From NCBI GenBank assembly GCA_047967505.1, contig CM106539.1: a DNA stretch of 64,000 nt; one strand, written 5' to 3'. Shown one piece after another: positions 63,316 through 64,000 of the stretch. Each line of letters begins with the position of its first letter. Positions within the stretch are counted from its first letter, which is position 1. The DNA comes from Dipteris shenzhenensis. Taxonomy: Eukaryota > Polypodiophyta > Polypodiopsida > Gleicheniales. The position numbers and the translations under genes were made by a program. The notes under the pieces were generated by a model, which saw only the letters and a program-made list of their open reading frames with translations, was not told the origin of the DNA and searched no databases.

Positions 63316-64000
63316 TCCCTCACTCTTCCCTTACCTTCATTCCTTCCCCCTCTTCTTTCCTGTCTTTCCCTCTCCATTCTCTTCCCTTCCTCCTCGTCAC
63401 CCACCTATCTAATTAAATTTATTTTAAAAAATTTATTACTCCTTCCTCTCTCTCTCTCCCTTCGTCTCTCCCTCTTCCCTTTACTCTAGTCCTTCCTTCT
63501 ACTCTTGCTCCCATTGTGGTCCCCTCCCTTCCTCCTTCTCTCTCTCCCTCGCGTTGTGCTCTATTCCCCCTCCCCCTCTTCCTTCCCTTTCTCCTCCCTT
63601 CTCTCCCTCTCTCTTCCCTTCTTCTCTCCTTTCTCCCTCCCTTATCCAAGAGATCGGCACCGCAGAGGCGGTGATAAAAATAAAATAAAACAAAACAAAA
63701 CAAATAAAACAAAACAAAACAAAACAAAACAAAATAAAATAAAATAAAATAAAAATTTTAGTTTTAATAAGAAAAAAACAAATTTCCCTCTCTTTACCCC
63801 TCCATCAAGATACGTCATTTGAAGGTGTTTGCTTAAAAAATCTTTGTAACTATTGCAAGGTGATTATTGGCACCTTTATAAAGTTCTTTGAGATTATACC
63901 ATTTTTGCTTTTTGAAACTCTAAATGGTGTTTATTGGCACCGTTATTAACTCTTGAAGATTTTAGAGTTCCGAAACTCTGAAAGGTGTTTATTAACACTA
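63113..64000 (-). repeat. Long inverted repeat, right arm
   Basis: Reverse complement of 57015-57905, including the (CT)n run at 63276-63312, the C/T-rich tract 63313-63650, AAAACAAAAC repeats and the AATAAACACC units. It begins where satellite block 2 breaks off in the middle of a unit (after CCAAAGCATAT) and may continue beyond the window. Confidence 0.9.

Overview
This window looks like gene-poor, repeat-packed nuclear DNA of a land plant. The evidence is: several LTR retrotransposons primed by plant initiator-Met tRNA (PBS TGGTATCAGAGC), a Ty3/gypsy chromovirus with a C-terminal chromodomain, several Ty1/copia families, MITE-like elements, a satellite of about 180 bp and a degenerate CCCTAAA-like patch. 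Nesting depth, the age of many copies and the lack of any intact host gene suggest a large genome, possibly a gymnosperm, but the species cannot be fixed from the sequence. I found no intact protein-coding host gene, tRNA or rRNA gene.

Layout. 1-2840 is the 3' part of a copia element (family A) inserted into an older gag remnant (2843-3289), followed by an orphan 5' LTR with PBS (3290-3592) and dispersed repeat R1. 4729-11249 is a complete but mutated gypsy chromovirus. 11250-16264 holds tandem sequence, a coiled-coil pseudogene, copy 1 of a terminal-inverted-repeat DNA element and minisatellites. 16265-23660 holds remnants of a second gypsy family (X), a copia LTR fragment, a second chromovirus fragment whose LTR is split by copy 2 of the DNA element, and a short LTR with its 5' leader (Y). 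23661-27959 holds a decayed copy of an uncharacterised protein family with IDGMDQ / VGHTREDI motifs, repeat R2 and a piece of X.

27960-36089 (minus strand) is a fused nest: the 3' three quarters of a copia family B element joined in mid-sequence to the 5' half of a family A element, which is itself preceded by another family A 5' half and a scrap of family B LTR. 36090-37621 contains two inverted copies of an unidentified gene-like sequence.

37622-48838 is a nest of four elements whose order of insertion can be read directly: E (gag-only, 557-bp LTRs, TSD aacaa) received C (copia B, TSD gcaac-like) 10 bp inside its 5' LTR; C received F (2.7 kb, non-coding, LTRs about 99% identical, TSD cagag) in its reverse transcriptase and a 0.75-kb fold-back element in its 3' LTR.

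48844-54450 is mostly unassigned, but contains a second copy of the IDGxDQ protein family next to an ORF with a DIPYG motif, and a palindromic minisatellite. 54450-64000 is a satellite domain: two diverged subfamilies of a satellite of about 180 bp (about 12 and about 20 units). The second block lies inside an inverted repeat with arms of about 880 bp and beside strongly strand-asymmetric purine/pyrimidine tracts and telomere-like sequence.
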